A DNA stretch of 64,000 nt, from positions 25,229 through 89,228 of the forward strand of contig CALYPL010000010.1 of assembly GCA_945273835.1 (NCBI GenBank), in the 5' to 3' direction. The notes under the pieces are model-generated. The model made no database searches, was not told the DNA's origin, and saw nothing but the letters and a program-made list of their open reading frames with translations. The position numbers and the translations under genes are program-made. The stretch's first letter is position 1. Each line of letters starts with the position of its first letter. This stretch comes from an uncultured Dysgonomonas sp. (GTDB lineage Bacteria > Bacteroidota > Bacteroidia > Bacteroidales > Dysgonomonadaceae). Positions 1 to 7,556 of this stretch are shown piece by piece.

Positions 1-1010
1 ATATACCAAAGACGTTTGAACTTATACCCCCCTGTTTGTGCCTGAATATTGAAATAGTAATTTTTATCGAAACCATCCAGGCTGGAATTTACTTTTAAAG
101 CACCGCAAGGTAGTTTTGTTGATGAATTTTCACCTCCGAATGCGCCGGAGAAAACATAGACCGTTCCATCGTCGGTTTTTCCTATTTGAGAGTAATATTG
201 TGATCTGTATCTTCCTGATGAATAACTGATGCGATTGTCCCCGAAAGTACGCACCACATTCAGATTACCATCTATTACTGCAACACGTACACTGTCAGGA
301 TATGTGATTCTGCCTGTACTTGATCCTCCGTTATCGCTTGACGTCTGCTGATATTCTGATTGTATCATACCTGTCAGAAATTGATTGTTTCCGAGATCGA
401 CTACTCCCGAAAATGTCACAAGATTGCCGTTAGATGTTAAATCTTTGGTCAGAATAGTTTTTTGTTTTTGTATTGAAAAATTATCCGCACTTCTTAATAC
501 GAATGTAGCACCATCCACTCTGTTTGTACCGTTTTCGTCTTTAATGGCGTTCCCGTTGTCATCAACAGGAGTTTGTCCGCCCACGCTCGTAACCAAATAG
601 CTATTGAAAAAACCATACGAGGTGAATCGTGTTGAAACAATAAATTGTGCAATCTGATGTAGTGTGCTATCACTTTTCAATCTGAAACCATATCCTATGC
701 CAGGGCTACCCTGCTGATATACTAATCCAACGGCAACACCTTTGTTGAACGACCATAAATAATCTGTCATCGGTAATTGAAGTACATTTGAGCTAATCGG
801 CAAATCTGCTCCTCCATCTAATGATTTGGCTTGCATGATATATTCTGCGCTCGCTCCTTTGACAGCTATTAAAAATTCTCCTTTTTTATCATATACCGTA
901 CTTTTAGGTGTATCATCATTATCATCGCTACATGACATATAGGACAGCGAGGTACACAGGATCATCGCAACTGCTAAATACTTCTTAAAAGACATCTTCT
1001 TTTCAATCAT
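1..1010 (-). CDS. DUF4374 surface lipoprotein, XusB-like (partial, C-terminus outside window)
   Basis: I translated this leftward frame by hand; it begins with ATG at 1010 and stays open for about 336 codons to the window edge, so the C-terminus is missing. The N-terminus is a lipoprotein signal: basic MIEKKMSFKK, a hydrophobic stretch, then Cys27. The residues after the Cys, SDDNDD, resemble the acidic export signal that sends Bacteroides lipoproteins to the cell surface. The rest matches my recollection of DUF4374, the family of XusB of Bacteroides thetaiotaomicron, a surface lipoprotein that binds ferric enterobactin. It starts 17 bases after the stop of the TonB receptor gene, so the two are probably co-transcribed. 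Met6 (995) is an alternative start. The siderophore role is inferred from family and neighbour; the ligand is unknown. Confidence 0.7.
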   Translation of the reverse strand, partial: MIEKKMSFKKYLAVAMILCTSLSYMSCSDDNDDTPKSTVYDKKGEFLIAVKGASAEYIMQAKSLDGGADLPISSNVLQLPMTDYLWSFNKGVAVGLVYQQGSPGIGYGFRLKSDSTLHQIAQFIVSTRFTSYGFFNSYLVTSVGGQTPVDDNGNAIKDENGTNRVDGATFVLRSADNFSIQKQKTILTKDLTSNGNLVTFSGVVDLGNNQFLTGMIQSEYQQTSSDNGGSSTGRITYPDSVRVAVIDGNLNVVRTFGDNRISYSSGRYRSQYYSQIGKTDDGTVYVFSGAFGGENSSTKLPCGALKVNSSLDGFDKNYYFNIQAQTGGYKFKRLWY

Positions 1011-1027
1011 ACACTATCTGTTTATTA

Positions 1028-3400
1028 TTAATTATTATTCCTGTTAAAGTAATATCTGAATTTCACGGTAAAGCTCCGACCCGGTTTTTGCAGGTAAAAG
1101 TTATCGTATAATAATTCGTCCGTCAGATTTCTTACTTCAAATGCAAAATTGTATATACCGTCTTTCAAAGCGTAAATCAAGCGTGCATCGTGCGAAAATT
1201 GTCTCGGAACAAATACTTCCGTGCTTTCACTTTGCCATTGTTTGTAAAAGCGGTGTGCATAATGCAGATCATATCCTATTGATAGATTATTGCCCTTGCC
1301 AAATAGGTTCAACTGATTGTACTTAACATCGGCGTTTCCGAAAAAATAGGGTATATTGGGCACTATATTATTGTATATATTGTGTTTAGAGTTGTTGGCT
1401 GAAACTTTATTTTTGTTTCTTATATCCTGATAAGACAGATTTCCTCCGATTGAAAATCTATTTTTATAGAAATAATGGACTTCAAACTCGCCGCCTACGC
1501 TAAGCACTTTCTTTAAATTCAGACTTCCACCGAATCCTTTGTTGTCAATTTCGCGTTTAATGAAATTTCTTATATCGCGATAGATGAAACCACCATCTAC
1601 TGTTAGCGTATGGGCTTTGGATAAAGGCTGATTCAAGACTACATTAACATTCAGATTCCGACTATTTTCCGGTTTTATAGCCGCATTCCCTTTTTCGGTG
1701 CTTCCGTCCCCAAATAATTCTTTCGGGGTTGGCAAACGGTATGTTTTTTCAAATGATGCTTTAATCTGCAAATTCGTCACAGGGTTATAGGTAGTAGCCG
1801 CACCGAATCCCGTCAGACTATAATCGGTTGTGCGTGTTTTAAATCTTCCCGATGAATTCTTGGTCGTATCAACCGGACCGACTACACGGGTATAGTAATA
1901 TTTGACAAAAGCGAGAGCATTCCATTTTTGATTTGGCTCGTATTTATAAGAAAAACCAACTACATCTTTTCGGGATTTACGATCAGAATTTTTATCTGTC
2001 GCAGCATCCCGATCTTTACGATTGAAGTCGCTGAAAATGTTATTTAATGAGAAATGATGAATACTCCATAAATTATAATTCATGTTCGATGAAATATAGC
2101 CTGACTTATCTATCTGTTCAGCCTCGGTTTTATCCGCTTCTCCTTGTGTCGGCTTAGGCATATAGTCGCCTGTCCAGCTATACTGGCGTGCAAGCGTATC
2201 TATATTATTGATTGTCGATCTGTCGTATCGTCCCGAAAACGAGACATTCAGGTTTTTGATTAATAAATCTTTCTTTTCATATTCTAAAGACGGAGACCAA
2301 TTTTTTGTTTTTTGTTTTTTCTTCCCGAATACGATAGTCATAATATTGGCATTCTGTATTTGCCTGTCCTCATGTGCATATTTAATTCCGAACATCAATC
2401 GGTCTGCCCATGATTTATTGACAAATCCGACTTTCGCATTCGCAACCTCATTATGGTATTTATCGTGGAAACGTTTAAACCATTTCGGCTCCAATATCAG
2501 ATTTCCTGTTTCAACATCAAGGTATTCATTTACCTTAACTTTATAATCATTGTCTGAATAATTTTGATAGGCATTCAGTTGCATTGTGAAGCCGTTTTTC
2601 AGTGTATGCATAAAATTGAAGTTCGATTTATGTGTATTAAAAGAACCGTAAGAGTAAGACGCGTCGATAATTGTGTTCGTAGTTCTATTAGTTACAAGGT
2701 TTATCACTCCTCCTAAGGCATCTGATCCAAACTCAACGGGAACTACACCTTTATAGACTTCGAGCCGATCGACAAAACCTAAGGGAATGTTACTAATCGG
2801 AAAACCGTCTCCCGAAGCATCTAATGGAACACCATCCATAAAAAATTTGACGTGTCTGCCTGTAAAACCATTCAGGCTAATCTGTGTCGACGACCCTACT
2901 CCACCCTCTTCACGAATTTTTACTCCGGTCACTTTATCCAGTACATTCGCAACATCCATATTCGTATTTCGCAGAGCTTTGGTATCTATTGCCACTACAT
3001 TATAGGCTGACTCGTTAATACGCTGCACGGAAGTCTTGCCTTTAACTACTATGTCCTTCAACCTGTTATTATCCTCTTTGAGTTGCACGTCAATAATAAG
3101 ATTCTGATCTGGACGCACAGTTATTTCTTGTTCAAAAGGTTGATATCCCAAATGGGTAGCGCAAAGAATTTGTCTACCGACGGGTACTTTCAGATTATAA
3201 TTACCGGCTTCGTCTGAACTCGCTGAAATTTGCGTTCCTTTTATATAAATCGTTGCAAACGGAAGTATTGAACCGCCACCTTTTATTGTTCCTTGTACTA
3301 CAGAATATTGGTTTTGTTGTGCATTAAGTGGTAGAAATAATATGATACATAATACAATAATGGATAGCTTTACTATATGACTTTTGCCTTTATTCATCAA
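1028..3400 (-). CDS. TonB-dependent outer membrane receptor, XusA-like
   Basis: This 790-residue protein has a signal peptide ending near NAQQ (about residue 28), a carboxypeptidase-regulatory-like beta domain (about 30-110), a TonB-box-like DIVVKGK near 115-121, a plug domain (about 120-240, with DGVPLDASGDG and VPVEFGSDALGGVINLV) and a C-terminal barrel ending in alternating hydrophobic/aromatic residues. Such receptors move ligands too large for porins across the outer membrane using TonB-ExbBD energy. Its partner is the DUF4374 lipoprotein immediately downstream, and a divergent AraC regulator lies upstream. That layout, and the lack of a SusD homologue, point to siderophore or other metal-chelate uptake rather than glycan import. 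Specificity cannot be read from sequence. MNKGK, one residue in, is an equally possible start. Confidence 0.85.
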   Translation of the reverse strand: MMNKGKSHIVKLSIIVLCIILFLPLNAQQNQYSVVQGTIKGGGSILPFATIYIKGTQISASSDEAGNYNLKVPVGRQILCATHLGYQPFEQEITVRPDQNLIIDVQLKEDNNRLKDIVVKGKTSVQRINESAYNVVAIDTKALRNTNMDVANVLDKVTGVKIREEGGVGSSTQISLNGFTGRHVKFFMDGVPLDASGDGFPISNIPLGFVDRLEVYKGVVPVEFGSDALGGVINLVTNRTTNTIIDASYSYGSFNTHKSNFNFMHTLKNGFTMQLNAYQNYSDNDYKVKVNEYLDVETGNLILEPKWFKRFHDKYHNEVANAKVGFVNKSWADRLMFGIKYAHEDRQIQNANIMTIVFGKKKQKTKNWSPSLEYEKKDLLIKNLNVSFSGRYDRSTINNIDTLARQYSWTGDYMPKPTQGEADKTEAEQIDKSGYISSNMNYNLWSIHHFSLNNIFSDFNRKDRDAATDKNSDRKSRKDVVGFSYKYEPNQKWNALAFVKYYYTRVVGPVDTTKNSSGRFKTRTTDYSLTGFGAATTYNPVTNLQIKASFEKTYRLPTPKELFGDGSTEKGNAAIKPENSRNLNVNVVLNQPLSKAHTLTVDGGFIYRDIRNFIKREIDNKGFGGSLNLKKVLSVGGEFEVHYFYKNRFSIGGNLSYQDIRNKNKVSANNSKHNIYNNIVPNIPYFFGNADVKYNQLNLFGKGNNLSIGYDLHYAHRFYKQWQSESTEVFVPRQFSHDARLIYALKDGIYNFAFEVRNLTDELLYDNFYLQKPGRSFTVKFRYYFNRNNN

Positions 3401-3763
3401 ACGTGCTATTTATAAATTAAGGTTTTATTTTTTAGACTACAAAGTTCTCCCGAATATCAGAGCCGATCAATAACAAATAGCAGGTATTTTTCAATCGTAA
3501 TTTAGCTATAAATAGCCATATAAACATCTAATTATCATACTATTAAATAATAAAGAATATTGTCATATAAACATCTTAAAACGTTAATATAACAATAAAA
3601 AACCAATTAATAATTTCGCTAAAAATTGGGTGTTATTACTATCTATCGAAGTAAAAAACAGTTCTTTAAAAGAGTTTTGTAAAGATATAAGTTGTAAACA
3701 GTCTTAATATATCTTATATTTACATAAGAATATCTTATATTTTCCTAATTCGTTTTATTAATC
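3401..3763. other. divergent intergenic region, receptor / AraC regulator
   Basis: This 363-base, very AT-rich gap separates two divergent genes and should hold both promoters. I find no open frame of note. No exact TAnnTTTG element is convincing for the receptor on the minus strand; the nearest candidate, GAACTTTG at 3440-3447, has a poor first half. The last 55 bases carry the phased repeats listed separately. A Fur-type site could not be picked out by eye. Confidence 0.5.
3710..3742 (+). promoter_or_regulatory. 21-base phased direct repeat, candidate AraC operator
   Basis: The 12-base word TATCTTATATTT occurs at 3710-3721 and again exactly at 3731-3742, a start-to-start distance of 21 bases, or two helical turns. 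The second copy also forms an inverted repeat with ATAAGA at 3724-3729 and TCTTAT at 3733-3738. The element ends 21 bases before the ATG of the AraC gene. Paired direct half-sites spaced by whole helical turns are what AraC-family proteins typically bind, so autoregulation or control of the divergent receptor operon is plausible. AT-rich DNA produces such words by chance, so this stays a candidate. Confidence 0.4.
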
Positions 3764-4642
3764 ATGAACAAAAGAGAAATTATTGATCGCAAAGTTTCAT
3801 ATGACCTGAACACAAATATCAAGTTTATCAAAACCGATGGGAAAAATAAAGATTACATATATATTCAGCACAAGCACGACGATTATCAACTGCGTCTTAT
3901 AACCAAAGGGGCGGGAGTTTGTATGGTCGGAGAATGTATCGTTGATTATCAAAAAGGGGATATATTATTCTTCGGGCGCAACGTTCCACATTGTTCGTCT
4001 TTGTATGAATATGCAAAAAAAGATATTTCACCGTCTGAAAGCGAGATCTTACAGTTTTCCCCCGATTTGTTTCCTGAAAAATTACACCAACTTCCGGATT
4101 ATATGTTTATCAGCCACTTGTTACTGAAAAGCCAGAACGGGCTTATATTCCGAAACAAGGTACTGTCTAAAAAAATTGAACTGCAGATTCATGAGATTCA
4201 ACATCAACGAGGAATTAATAAGATAAACAGCTTGTTCTGTCTTCTCGAAACTTTATCTATGGATAAAAATTTCAGATTAATATCCGAAAATCAGTATGAT
4301 ATTAAAAACACTTTCTGTGAAAATCATGGCTCGCTACAAAAAGTATATGATTATCTGTACAGAAATATGAAAAACGAGATAAGCCTCGAAGACATATCAC
4401 GATATGTTAATCTAACACCCGCATCGCTTTGTCGTGCGTTTAAGAGTAAAACTCGAATTACGATTTTTCAGTTTCTGAACAAAATCAGAATCGAAAATGT
4501 ATGTAAATTGCTTCTTTATTCCGACCTTTCAATATCTCAAATAGCGTATGAATCAGGATTTAATAATCTGGCTTATTTCAGTCGGAGATTTAAAGATAGC
4601 ACAAAAATGTCACCATCAGAATATAGGAGTAAAATGAAGTAA
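3764..4642 (+). CDS. AraC-family transcriptional regulator
   Basis: A 292-residue cytoplasmic DNA-binding protein. The N-terminal half looks like a cupin ligand-binding domain, with HKHDD at about 36-40 and the turn QKGDILFFGRNVPH near 60-76. The last 90 residues are the AraC/XylS double helix-turn-helix: first helix pair LEDISRYVNLTPASLCRAFK, second SISQIAYESGFNNLAYFSRR, with the usual FKDSTKMSPSEYR ending. It is divergent from the XusA-like receptor. AraC regulators beside siderophore receptors in other bacteria often sense the iron-loaded siderophore, so local control of the uptake operon is the likely job; this is inference. The repeats just upstream suggest autoregulation. The effector is unknown. 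Confidence 0.88.
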   Translation: MNKREIIDRKVSYDLNTNIKFIKTDGKNKDYIYIQHKHDDYQLRLITKGAGVCMVGECIVDYQKGDILFFGRNVPHCSSLYEYAKKDISPSESEILQFSPDLFPEKLHQLPDYMFISHLLLKSQNGLIFRNKVLSKKIELQIHEIQHQRGINKINSLFCLLETLSMDKNFRLISENQYDIKNTFCENHGSLQKVYDYLYRNMKNEISLEDISRYVNLTPASLCRAFKSKTRITIFQFLNKIRIENVCKLLLYSDLSISQIAYESGFNNLAYFSRRFKDSTKMSPSEYRSKMK

Positions 4643-4870
4643 TAAAAAACGAAACTCCCAATATGATTATGCCGGAATGTTTTTTTCTGCCATCGTGTCA
4701 GCACGAAGCGATAAAACAGAAGAAACCCGGCTTTTTCAACAAGCCCATCTAACAGTTTAATTTAAAATAGATTAAGTAATAATATGCAAAATATAGATAT
4801 AATATAATAAACAATGGCAGAATACTTGTTAAATAAACTGAAGAGATGTACCCTCTAAAACTAAAATCAA

Positions 4871-4878
4871 TACATTTG
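4871..4878 (+). promoter_or_regulatory. possible -7 element for the DUF4834 gene
   Basis: TACATTTG fits the Bacteroidetes -7 consensus TAnnTTTG and lies 25 bases before the ATG at 4903. No TTTG is seen at the expected -33 position, so it is a weak candidate. Confidence 0.3.
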
Positions 4879-4902
4879 TATTAAACATATAATACGATAA
4901 AC

Positions 4903-5133
4903 ATGCTAAATTATTTATTGATAATTGTTTTAATCTTTGTTTTATTCATTTCAGTAGCACAATTCTTACTGAAAAAAATTATCCTGTTCTTTTTCGGTAA
5001 ATCAACTAAAACAACAGACAAGCACCAAGGTTATCGGCGAAACAACAATTCATACCAGAATCCGTCTAAACACGACAAAGTTTTCGGTTCTGACGAAGGC
5101 GAATATGTTCCCTATGAAGAAATCAATGAATAA
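4903..5133 (+). CDS. small single-span membrane protein, DUF4834-like
   Basis: A 76-residue protein with one strongly hydrophobic N-terminal segment (about residues 3-33, LLIIVLIFVLFISVAQFLL and onward), a basic/polar linker rich in Asn, Lys and Thr, and an acidic C-terminus (GSDEGEYVPYEEINE). The layout matches my recollection of DUF4834, a short Bacteroidetes family of unknown function. It is expected to sit in the inner membrane with its tail in the cytoplasm. It stands alone, between the AraC gene and a strong terminator shared with the convergent upp gene. No function can be assigned. Confidence 0.65.
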   Translation: MLNYLLIIVLIFVLFISVAQFLLKKIILFFFGKSTKTTDKHQGYRRNNNSYQNPSKHDKVFGSDEGEYVPYEEINE

Positions 5134-5152
5134 GTTTATTTTTCTATAAAGC

Positions 5153-5185
5153 AAATCCCGAATAAGAAGTACTTATTCGGGATTT
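5153..5185. terminator. bidirectional intrinsic terminator between DUF4834 gene and upp
   Basis: A perfect 14-base stem (5153-5166 with 5172-5185, core ATCCCGAATAAG) closes a 5-base loop AAGTA. It is followed by Ts on the plus strand and preceded by AAA. Lying between convergent genes, it can serve both. Confidence 0.85.
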
Positions 5186-5212
5186 TTTGTATCAAATAAA
5201 TTTATTTTCAGA

Positions 5213-5869
5213 CTATTCTTTATCACCGTAAGCTAAATCTCCCGCATCGCCCAGTCCGGGTACAATATAAGATGATTCATTCAGATCGGGGTCAATAGCA
5301 GCAGCCCATATAGTAGTCTTATCTGCAGGAAAATTGCTCGAACAATAATCCACTGCCTGCCGACTGGCAATAATGGTTGCAATATGTATATGACTTGGTT
5401 CACCTTTTGTCTTGAGCGCATGATAAGATAATTCCATGCTACCGCCTGTGGCCAGCATCGGATCAGTAATAATCAAAACCTTATCATCTATTAAAGGAGA
5501 GGCGATATATTCGATATGTACATGAAAGCTCTGATGATTTTCTTTATATTTACGGTATGCCGAAACAAAAGCATTTTCAGCTGTATCAAAAAAATTCAGA
5601 AATCCTGTATGAAAAACAAGACCCGCACGCAATATTGTACCGATAACCACCTTATCGGAAGGAACATTTGTTTCGGATACCCCCAGTGGAGTCTGCGTTT
5701 TCAATTTCATATAATTTAATTCACGGCTGATCTCATAAGCCATAATTTCACCTATTCGCTCAATATTAGAACGGAAACGCATACGGTCTTTTTGTATTTC
5801 AATATCGCGAAGCTCGCTTACAAATCGGTTCAATATTGTATTTTGCTCCGACAAGTTGATGACTTTCAT
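5213..5869 (-). CDS. upp: uracil phosphoribosyltransferase
   Basis: This cytoplasmic enzyme makes UMP from uracil and PRPP (pyrimidine salvage). Recognisable parts are the N-terminal MKVINLSEQNTILN, the RxRxNIERIGE stretch, GTILRAGLVFHTGF, the PRPP loop DPMLATGGSM (about 136-145) and the C-terminal PGLGDAGDLAYG that contacts uracil. The frame is open upstream to 5905, but that start would overlap the aroE stop by 25 bases and add 12 residues that family members lack. ATG at 5869 gives 218 residues, the normal size, and an 11-base gap after aroE, so I chose it. Probably co-transcribed with aroE. Confidence 0.95.
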   Translation of the reverse strand: MKVINLSEQNTILNRFVSELRDIEIQKDRMRFRSNIERIGEIMAYEISRELNYMKLKTQTPLGVSETNVPSDKVVIGTILRAGLVFHTGFLNFFDTAENAFVSAYRKYKENHQSFHVHIEYIASPLIDDKVLIITDPMLATGGSMELSYHALKTKGEPSHIHIATIIASRQAVDYCSSNFPADKTTIWAAAIDPDLNESSYIVPGLGDAGDLAYGDKE

Positions 5870-5880
5870 ATTCTCTATAT

Positions 5881-6630
5881 TTATAGTTCGTTCCAAATTT
5901 TCCAAGCCTCTAACGCCTGTATTTCAAGCATATCAGCTCCATTTTTAATCTTAGCTCCCCTCTCCTTACCCAACTTTAAAAATTTAGTCTCGGCTGGGTT
6001 ATACACTAAATCGTAAAGTAAATGACGAGAAGTGATATATTCGTATGGTATATCAGGTGATTTATCTACATCTGGGAATGTACCTAAGGGTGTGGCGTTT
6101 ACAATAATCGTATGCTCATGCATAATTTCTTTATTCAAATCCTGATAGGTAAAAGCTCCTTGTTTAGGGCTTCGGGATACGAAAACAGGGTCTATCCCCA
6201 ACTTTACAAGACCATTATACACAGCTTTCGAAGCTCCACCTGTCCCTAAAATCAACGCCTTTTTATGTATATCGTCATTTAAAAATACTTTTAGCGGTTT
6301 TGTAAACCCTATGATATCAGTATTATACCCTTTCAAATAAGTTTTATTGTCAGATACTCTTTCTATTTTGATCACGTTTACAGCACCAATATTCTTTGCT
6401 TCCTCATCTAAATCAGTAAGATATTTCATCACAGTCTCTTTATGGGGCAAAGTCACGTTCAGACCAACGAGTTCCAGATTTTCTCTAATAATTTTACAAA
6501 TGTCAGCTATATCCTCAATCTCGAAATTAAGGTAAGCGGCTTCAATATGCTCTTTTGAAAACTTTTGCGTAAAGTACTTCTGCGAAAAAGAGTGTTTTAG
6601 AGGATATCCCAATAATCCATATTTTTTCAT
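5881..6630 (-). CDS. aroE: shikimate dehydrogenase
   Basis: This enzyme reduces 3-dehydroshikimate to shikimate with NADPH in chorismate/aromatic amino acid synthesis. With the start at 6630 the protein is 249 residues: shikimate-binding KHSFSQ (about 12-17), catalytic Lys64 in NVTLPHKE, the NADP-binding GTGGASKAV (about 122-130), NATPLGTFPD, and C-terminal NGADMLEIQA. An upstream in-frame ATG at 6675 would add 15 hydrophobic residues (RGLLYFFCICLF) not typical of AroE and would lie inside the terminator hairpin of the upstream gene. TACTTTTG on the minus strand (6673-6680) could be its -7 element. upp follows after 11 bases. Confidence 0.93.
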   Translation of the reverse strand: MKKYGLLGYPLKHSFSQKYFTQKFSKEHIEAAYLNFEIEDIADICKIIRENLELVGLNVTLPHKETVMKYLTDLDEEAKNIGAVNVIKIERVSDNKTYLKGYNTDIIGFTKPLKVFLNDDIHKKALILGTGGASKAVYNGLVKLGIDPVFVSRSPKQGAFTYQDLNKEIMHEHTIIVNATPLGTFPDVDKSPDIPYEYITSRHLLYDLVYNPAETKFLKLGKERGAKIKNGADMLEIQALEAWKIWNEL

Positions 6631-6644
6631 AAACAGGCATATAC

Positions 6645-6689
6645 AAAAAAAATAGAGCAACCCTCTGTTTTTCAAAAGTATTACTCTAT
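6645..6689 (-). terminator. intrinsic terminator after the ompH-like gene
   Basis: On the minus strand, about ten bases of ATAGAGTAAT pair with GTTGCTCTAT (two G-U pairs) around an 18-base loop, followed directly by a run of eight Ts (plus coordinates 6645-6652). It separates the ompH-like gene from aroE-upp. The long loop lowers certainty. Confidence 0.55.
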
Positions 6690-6729
6690 CTTAAATTATC
6701 ATTTCTTACTTTATAAGCACGATATTTTA

Positions 6730-7338
6730 TTATTTCTTTTCCGGAGTGTAACGGCTATTCATCAGTTTAATCAATTGAGGGGTAACATCATAGCTTTCTT
6801 TTGCCCATAAGATATTGTTGACTCCGCTATTGCTAAAGATAATCTGATAATTAGCTTTTTTATTAAACTCTTTTACACAAACTCTGACTGAATCGGCAGT
6901 CTGTTGGCTTATACGTTGCTGTTCAAGCGCGATTTCATTCTCCATACGCTGAGCCAATATTTGCAAATCAGCTCCTAATTTTTGTATTCTTGCGTATTCC
7001 CGCTCCGCACGTTCTTGACTTAAGAATGCATTATTCTGAACTTTTTTCTGAAAATCCGTAGCTTCAGATTCTGCCTGTCTCTTTTTCTGATTCATTGTTG
7101 CGTTTGAGCTTTCAACCTTACGCATCAACTTATCATTCTCGTCTTTATGAAAATTGTAATTCAATAATAACGAATCAAGGTTTACATAGGCAACAGGCAA
7201 TACAACCGAAGAGTCTCCGCCATGAAATGTAAGTGAAGGAGCTTCAGCTCCACCTTTTTTAGAAGTAAAAAACAATATAAAAAGGATGATCACCGCAACA
7301 GCCAGCACTCCATTAATCAAATACGAAATATTCTTCAT
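6730..7338 (-). CDS. OmpH/Skp-family periplasmic chaperone-like protein
   Basis: A 202-residue protein with an N-terminal hydrophobic segment (about 7-24, LINGVLAVAVIILFILFF) followed by SKKGG, with no clear cleavage site, so it may stay anchored with the bulk in the periplasm. The rest fits OmpH/Skp: a first beta strand VAYVNLDSLLLNY (about 49-61), a long Gln/Glu/Lys-rich coiled coil (about 65-150), and a closing NYQIIFSNSGVNNILWAKESYDVTP. Skp proteins keep unfolded outer-membrane barrels soluble on the way to BAM. It precedes aroE but is separated from it by a terminator. TATCTTTG (minus, 7424-7431) may be its -7 element. Confidence 0.85.
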   Translation of the reverse strand: MKNISYLINGVLAVAVIILFILFFTSKKGGAEAPSLTFHGGDSSVVLPVAYVNLDSLLLNYNFHKDENDKLMRKVESSNATMNQKKRQAESEATDFQKKVQNNAFLSQERAEREYARIQKLGADLQILAQRMENEIALEQQRISQQTADSVRVCVKEFNKKANYQIIFSNSGVNNILWAKESYDVTPQLIKLMNSRYTPEKK

Positions 7339-7423
7339 CTTAGTCTAAAGTAATAATTAATTATCAGGTTATCAAGATTTCTTCTTTATAGATATCGTTT
7401 ATATTCTAAACATATCATCTGAA

Positions 7424-7431
7424 CAAAGATA
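7424..7431 (-). promoter_or_regulatory. possible -7 element for the ompH-like gene
   Basis: CAAAGATA on the plus strand reads TATCTTTG on the minus strand, an exact TAnnTTTG, 86 bases before the ATG. The nearest TTTG is only 16 bases upstream instead of 19-21, so the match is partial. Confidence 0.35.
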
Positions 7432-7556
7432 TACTTTTATGTTAAAACAAAGCTAACATACAACATTTAAAAGTTCTAAAAATATTGTTTTTTGTATTTC
7501 GGATGCTTACTTTTATATTTATTAATAATTTAACAATTCTAAAAATATTGGAATCT

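Noticed and set aside
1141..3005. Short open frames on the plus strand inside the TonB receptor gene
   Set aside because: They are opposite-strand shadows of a clearly coding 790-residue frame, with no family resemblance.
4660..4750. Sequence with ACCCGGCTTTTTCAACAAGCCC that looks like the end of a transposase element
   Set aside because: No open transposase frame, no matching inverted copy and no target duplication were found; at most a decayed remnant, and I cannot support it.
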